Shown here: piece after piece, positions 23,649 to 27,044 of the stretch
Layout: each line of letters starts with the position of its first letter
Position numbering within the stretch: the stretch's first letter is position 1
Source: an uncultured Bacilli bacterium
GTDB taxonomy: Bacteria; Bacillota_I; Bacilli_A; RF39; UBA660
Direction: 5' to 3'
DNA length: 27,044 nucleotides
Assembly (NCBI GenBank): GCA_934101625.1
Contig: CAKORV010000012.1
Span: 1-27,044, forward strand
Made by a program: the position numbers and the translations under genes
Notes under the pieces: model-generated
What the model was told of the DNA's origin: nothing
Database searches by the model: none
What the model saw: the letters and a program-made list of their open reading frames with translations, nothing else

Positions 23649-24356
23649 AATCATCATGGTTGTATTCGTATACTTTTTTAAATATAATATTATTTGATTC
23701 TGAATTTAATTTTGATAGTTCTTCAGGAAGTGGTTCTCTAATAATTTTTTCAATAGGTTTAATTATTTTAACATTAATTTCCTCGTCAGATAAATCACCA
23801 GTATTACAATTAATTTTATAATTAATATTATTATCTACATATAGAATCTTACTAGTGTTATCATAAGAAATATGTTTAGACATATATTCCTCAGTTTGCA
23901 TACTCATTGCTTCTCTTAATAAATTTTCATTAAAATTTATTATATCTAAAATTTTATTATACTTTGCTTCGTTATATGGATATAACATGTTATCAATAAT
24001 AAATCTTTCTTTAGATACCATTAACATCATTGAGTGTATTTCACTGCCACCAAATGGTATCCCAGTGTTTTTTTCGAATTTTAGCAAGTAATTGTCGCAA
24101 AAAGTTTAAACATTTTTATTGAATTTTTTGCTTCTTCTAGAGTATTATATTTTAATTTACCAGATGTTATAACTTCACGGTTAAAACTAATTCTTTCATC
24201 AGAATTATCATCTCAAGTGTATAAATCTAGTGAAGTAATACTTTGTATTTTTAATTTTCCATCAAAGTCATGATATCCAAGAGTATTATCAACTAAATCA
24301 GAATATGCTCGAAATATAGCTGAATCAAATTTTTCTTTTTTTTCATTTATATTCAT
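23647..24356 (-). pseudogene. Broken hypothetical gene (stop plus frameshift)
   Basis: ATG at 24356 (GGAGATGA ribosome site) opens MNINEKKEKFDSAIF to LYT, an in-frame TGA at about 24212, then DDNSDERISFNREV to NSIKMFK. A one-base loss near 24102 shifts the frame. Restoring it gives TFCDNYLLKFEKNTGIPFGG and a 146-codon open tail ending at 23647. Together about 236 codons make one protein of no known family. The open tail alone would need a TTG start without a ribosome site. It follows the protease-like gene by 24 nt. Confidence 0.65.
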
Positions 24357-24380
24357 AATTCATCTCCATATATCTTTTAA

Positions 24381-25286
24381 TTATTTATTCATGAATCTGT
24401 GATTTTCTAGTGTATCACAAATTATATTTTCGTCAATCGTAAATGGTTTTTTTAATCCATTACTTTTTATTTGTAAAATCCAATTTAATAATTCAGACTT
24501 ATTATCACATGAATTAGCATAATTGCCTAATATATATCCAATATCATAAGAATATGATTCTAATCCCTCACTAACACTACTTTCGATTGAAGTATTAGGA
24601 CCATTAAGATAATTAATTACACTTTCATTCTGCAATAATACATTATATAAATTTGAAGCATCTAACTTTTCATATTTTTTTAAATTTATTATAGAATCAA
24701 AAATAAATGTATCTATATTATTTTCTCTTGTTGAACTTAAAATATGTGCTTTTCTTAATTCATCTGCTTTCAAGTCAACATTATAAAAATCTCTTAAGTA
24801 GTCATTTGCGGATAATTCTAACATAATTGATGGCGTTTCAAATAAAAAACTATCCATTACTGAATCATATTCATTTACAGAATTATCAAATTTTAATTTA
24901 TGACCTATTTCATGACACAACATTATTACATCATAATAAGTTCCAGATAATAATATTCTACTTTCTGTTGCATTTAAAACACAATTATTATCATTTTTAT
25001 CCAAAGAACCAGTATCTATATAGTAACCCGAAACTAATCTTTCTAAAATGCTATCGAAATCGGTTTCCCTTCCATACATTTGATATACTTCTCTGGATAT
25101 TTTCACTGCAGTTTCAAAATCTAATTTAGGTAAATTACTAATATATTCTAAATAATAATCTCCAAAAGATATTTTATTTAATTCTTTATGTTCATTAATC
25201 ATATCAAATATATTGAGATCCAAAAAGTTTAGACTTGAAGAGTTTTTCAAAAATTCATTTATTTTCTCTAATAATTGTTCGCTCAT
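24381..25286 (-). CDS. Zinc metallopeptidase-like protein (M3-like)
   Basis: 301 residues. HEIGH at about 125-129 and, 20 residues on, ETPSIMLE with Glu150, matching the HExxH...E zinc site of oligoendopeptidase F/M3-type gluzincins. The rest is helical with no signal peptide, so it acts in the cytoplasm. At 301 residues it is about half the length of PepF, keeping the catalytic part. ATG at 25286 follows GGTGG; an in-frame GTG at 25295 overlaps that site. Substrate unknown. Upstream and downstream genes in this unit are broken, so it may be the last working gene of an acquired cluster. Confidence 0.65.
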   Translation of the reverse strand: MSEQLLEKINEFLKNSSSLNFLDLNIFDMINEHKELNKISFGDYYLEYISNLPKLDFETAVKISREVYQMYGRETDFDSILERLVSGYYIDTGSLDKNDNNCVLNATESRILLSGTYYDVIMLCHEIGHKLKFDNSVNEYDSVMDSFLFETPSIMLELSANDYLRDFYNVDLKADELRKAHILSSTRENNIDTFIFDSIINLKKYEKLDASNLYNVLLQNESVINYLNGPNTSIESSVSEGLESYSYDIGYILGNYANSCDNKSELLNWILQIKSNGLKKPFTIDENIICDTLENHRFMNK

Positions 25287-25297
25287 TATTACCACCC

Positions 25298-25633
25298 TTA
25301 TCTAATAACTTGAATTAATAATAGAATTAATGCTATAACAGCAATTGCTATCAATTCAAATTTTATATATTTCTTTTTATCATAATATAAATCTTTAATT
25401 TTATTTCTATTAACTAAATTATCAATATTTTTACCTATAATTACTTTGCTACTATTAATATAACTATGTTAGTCTGCTTTATATTTAGATGATTTTATAA
25501 AATTAAATAAGTCAGACATTTCAGAATTTGAAGTATCAATAGCAACTCGTATGTCAAAACTATTTTCATAAATCATTAAACTAATTGAATTTGAACAACT
25601 TTTATTATTTGTATTAATTGATTCGTTATACAT
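25298..25633 (-). pseudogene. Small membrane protein interrupted by TAA
   Basis: ATG at 25633 with an AAGGAG site gives MYNESINTNNKSCSN to KYKAD, TAA at codon 55, then an open 56 codons with HSYINSSK and a C-terminal helix FELIAIAVIALILLLIQ. Reading through, it is a 111-residue protein with a single C-terminal membrane helix (tail anchor). The stop separates the soluble part from the anchor. It lies 12 nt before the peptidase gene. No family known. Two separate small proteins is a less likely alternative, as the second half has no start. Confidence 0.55.
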
Positions 25634-25697
25634 ATTTATACTCCTTTTTATTTAAGATAATTATCTAAAAGACACTCAGCATATCCTATATAAATAT

Positions 25698-25703
25698 ATT
25701 ATA
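25698..25703 (-). promoter_or_regulatory. -10 element for the 23.6-25.6 kb unit
   Basis: TATAAT in GTTATAATATAT, 65 nt before the ATG at 25633. The -35 is poor. Likely drives the membrane protein, peptidase and broken gene. Confidence 0.4.
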
Positions 25704-25748
25704 ACATCTTTACTGTAAAAATTTATCAGTTTTAACAATTGCTTTACA

Positions 25749-26128
25749 TTACAATTCCATATCATCATATCTTGATTTAGATTCATTATCCATTTCAGCA
25801 GATCTTTGTTTAGTTCCTAATATGCCTCTTATTTGTTCTTCATCTAGAATATTTTTACCATATAATTCATAAGCAACTGAATAATATTTATCTCGTTTTT
25901 CTTTATCTTCCCACATTTTATCAACAAAGAAATGATATAGTCTTTCTAGTTTATTCTTAAATATTTCAAATATTTCTTTTAATTTTATATTTCTTAATTC
26001 TAAAGCATCATTTGATTCTTGTAATATCTTTATTGTATCTTTACTTTCTGATAGTTCATTAGATATATCTTTTAATGATACTGATAAATCTTGAATAGTT
26101 TTATAGTCATTATTTGTTTTAAAGTAAA
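25749..26128 (-). pseudogene. C-terminal fragment, possibly of a mobilisation protein
   Basis: One frame is open from just after a TAA at about 26127 to TAA at 25749: TNNDYKTIQDLSVSLKDISNEL, a coiled coil (KDTIKILQESNDALELRN), then LERLYHFFVDKMWEDKEKRD and a short tail. There is no start codon or ribosome site, so it is the end of a longer gene. Coiled coil plus LERLY..F..KM resembles the C-termini of Firmicutes plasmid relaxases/replication proteins; this is a weak family call. It is out of frame with the recombinase fragment that runs into it. Confidence 0.4.
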
Positions 26129-26353
26129 TACTTCGTTAATATATGCTTCTTTAATTCTTTCAAATTTAGGTCTATAATTACCTGTTTTAGCGCTTATTCC
26201 ACGTTCTTCATATACATTGTATACTTCGTATCCTTTAAACTCACACATAGTCCTTAAACGCTTTTCTTGTTCTGGTAAACTAAATCCTTCTCTTGCATGA
26301 TCTTCGGTACTTACACGAATATAAAGTCCTGCGATTTTCTTTTCTTCATTCAT
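26072..26353 (-). pseudogene. Large serine recombinase, N-terminal fragment
   Basis: MNEEKKIAGLYIRVSTEDHA carries the catalytic Ser15 and Arg13 of the resolvase/invertase domain, followed by FSLPEQEKRLRTMC and ERGISAKTGNYRPKFERI, as in large serine recombinases of integrative elements. After EAYINE the homology ends and a foreign tail runs to a stop. Full-length members have about 500 residues; this has 93. The catalytic domain is incomplete and cannot work. The breakpoint joins it to the coiled-coil fragment at about 26120. Confidence 0.75.
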
Positions 26354-26473
26354 AACTTTATCACTTCTTTTTCTACGAAAAAAGAGGAGACAAAAGCATT
26401 GACAAGTAATACTCTTGACTCCTCTTATATTTCTATTATTAATTTTATTTAAATGAATTGTGTATTTGACCAT
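26354..26473 (-). CDS. Leader ORF, in frame with the recombinase
   Basis: ATG at 26473 after GCGAGG opens 40 codons (MVKYTIHLNKINNRN, ending RKRSDKV) that read straight into the recombinase ATG at 26353. The Cys/Phe-rich stretch CQCFCLLFF is encoded by the 3' part of the terminator-like hairpin. Translation of this leader would disrupt the hairpin, so it may be a regulatory leader rather than an N-terminal extension. Confidence 0.4.
26378..26426 (-). terminator. Terminator-like attenuator hairpin
   Basis: 8-bp stem AAGAGGAG-CTCCTCTT with a 29-nt loop and following Ts, between the promoter and the recombinase start and inside the leader ORF. Confidence 0.55.
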
Positions 26474-26530
26474 AGATGTACCTCGCTTTCTAATAAAAGA
26501 CGGATACTGCTTGTCATTTATTGGTTATTT

Positions 26531-26559
26531 ATAATAATAGTTTTTATTTTAAAAGTCAA
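26531..26559 (-). promoter_or_regulatory. Promoter of recombinase leader
   Basis: TTGACT (26554-26559), 17-bp spacer, TATTAT (26531-26536). It overlaps the end of the upstream gene and gives a leader of about 50 nt before the ATG at 26473. Confidence 0.65.
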
Positions 26560-26562
26560 GAC

Positions 26563-26835
26563 CTATGTTTGTTTTATATAATCTTCAAGTTCTGATAGTT
26601 TAATTTTTTTACCTAAATTATTAACATATATATCACTAGAATAATTAAATGCTAGATATAAATTGTTTTTAATATATACTCTATGTGGTTCAATATAAGT
26701 TAAATTAGTTTTATCAATTCTTCTAATACTACCATTTATTATTGTTGGAGTAATATTACAAAAATTACATATAACTCTTAACCTCGATTCTAAAGATTCT
26801 TCAATTTCAATTTCTTCTTTAATAATATTTACCAT
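26563..26835 (-). CDS. Hypothetical protein, 90 aa
   Basis: No family recognised. Acidic N-terminal helix (IIKEEIEIEESLESRLRV), then a beta-rich part with PHRVYIKNNLYLAF and a C-terminal helix (LSELEDYIKQ). A small soluble protein typical of mobile elements. ATG at 26835 with AAAGGAT; the TTG two codons upstream is less likely. Preceded by a strong terminator. Confidence 0.6.
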   Translation of the reverse strand: MVNIIKEEIEIEESLESRLRVICNFCNITPTIINGSIRRIDKTNLTYIEPHRVYIKNNLYLAFNYSSDIYVNNLGKKIKLSELEDYIKQT

Positions 26836-26868
26836 AGACAAATCCTTTCTATGATTTTTTTAACAACT

Positions 26869-26895
26869 AAAAAAATCAATCATTTCTGATTGATT
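26869..26895 (-). terminator. Strong intrinsic terminator
   Basis: 9-bp stem AATCAATCA-TGATTGATT with a GAAA tetraloop and seven Ts. It ends a transcript coming from the right. Confidence 0.9.
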
Positions 26896-27004
26896 CATAC
26901 ATAAAAGTTCGAATAGTTCGAACAGATTCGTCAATGGTGCCTGTGAAGAAGAAGTCGAATAACTTTTCTTACAAACATTAATAGGTAGTAATAACTTACT
27001 AACT
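26869..27004 (-). ncRNA. Possible short RNA between promoter and terminator
   Basis: A -10 TATAAT (27011-27016; weak -35 TATCAT at 17 bp) and the terminator at 26869 bound about 135 nt with no ribosome site. The only ORF (ATG 26978, about 15 codons) lacks one. The RNA contains GTTCGAAC-TATTCGAAC, a direct repeat of TTCGAAC that can fold. It may be a small RNA, an attenuated leader of the 90-aa gene, or an element end. Confidence 0.35.
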
Positions 27005-27044
27005 GATTTAATTATACTACATTTTGATTAAAAATGATAAAAAA

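Noticed and set aside
8900..24212. Genetic code 4 (TGA = Trp) for the whole organism
   Set aside because: Several intact genes end in TGA with overlapping or adjacent starts (8931, 17238, 21640), and Trp is encoded by TGG in core genes.
1..27044. tRNA, rRNA or tmRNA genes
   Set aside because: No cloverleaf with GTTCRA/T-arm and CCA-type ends, and no rRNA signature; the GTTCGAAC motif near 26920 has no acceptor or anticodon stem around it.

Overview
The window comes from a very AT-rich low-GC Gram-positive bacterium. Uncultured, reduced-genome gut Bacilli close to the Mollicutes (RF39/Mycoplasmatota-like) are my best guess. The basis is AT richness, AGGAGG-type ribosome sites, TTGACA-17-TATAAT promoters, Bacilli-only genes (ComN, YlbD, YlbE, ComEA/ComEC) and many small pilin-like and DUF6273-like surface proteins. 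Every gene I support lies on the minus strand, so genes are transcribed from high to low coordinate. TGA is a stop in the housekeeping genes: TGATG and other stop/start overlaps occur at 17238 and 21640-21653.

Region 1 (1-2640): two surface-protein transcription units, one cut by the window edge, share an almost identical ~240-nt promoter plus leader. Each leader holds a good promoter, a 20-codon ORF with its own ribosome site, a G8 tract, a long-range stem whose 3' arm runs into a T-tract, and a second hairpin that covaries between the copies. A small XRE repressor gene closes the second unit.

Region 2 (2639-5572): a comN-rel-dtd operon. The Rel enzyme keeps its synthetase but has lost the catalytic residues of its (p)ppGpp hydrolase.

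Region 3 (5583-8930): two unknown genes, then a graveyard of five tandem dinD copies. All are broken, and each carries a DNA palindrome at the same coding position.

Region 4 (8931-19850): core block of comEA-comEC, dnaE, a type IV pilin, radC-ylbD-ylbE, two pilin-like membrane proteins and topA, with clear promoters and terminators. Several terminators have the stop codon inside the hairpin.

Region 5 (19872-23618): an apparent NrtR-type regulon. A Nudix-HTH repressor is followed by a possible zinc-ribbon protein, an unknown protein and an HD-phosphohydrolase fused to a CYTH triphosphatase domain. Two copies of GTGTA-N5-TACAC mark the autoregulated promoter and the start of the downstream genes. 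This is the most coherent candidate for an undescribed functional system in the window.

Region 6 (23640-27044): decaying mobile-element DNA. It has a zinc-metalloprotease-like gene, two genes broken by stops or a frameshift, a truncated serine recombinase joined to a possible mobilisation-protein tail, a leader ORF overlapping a terminator-like hairpin, and a possible short RNA.
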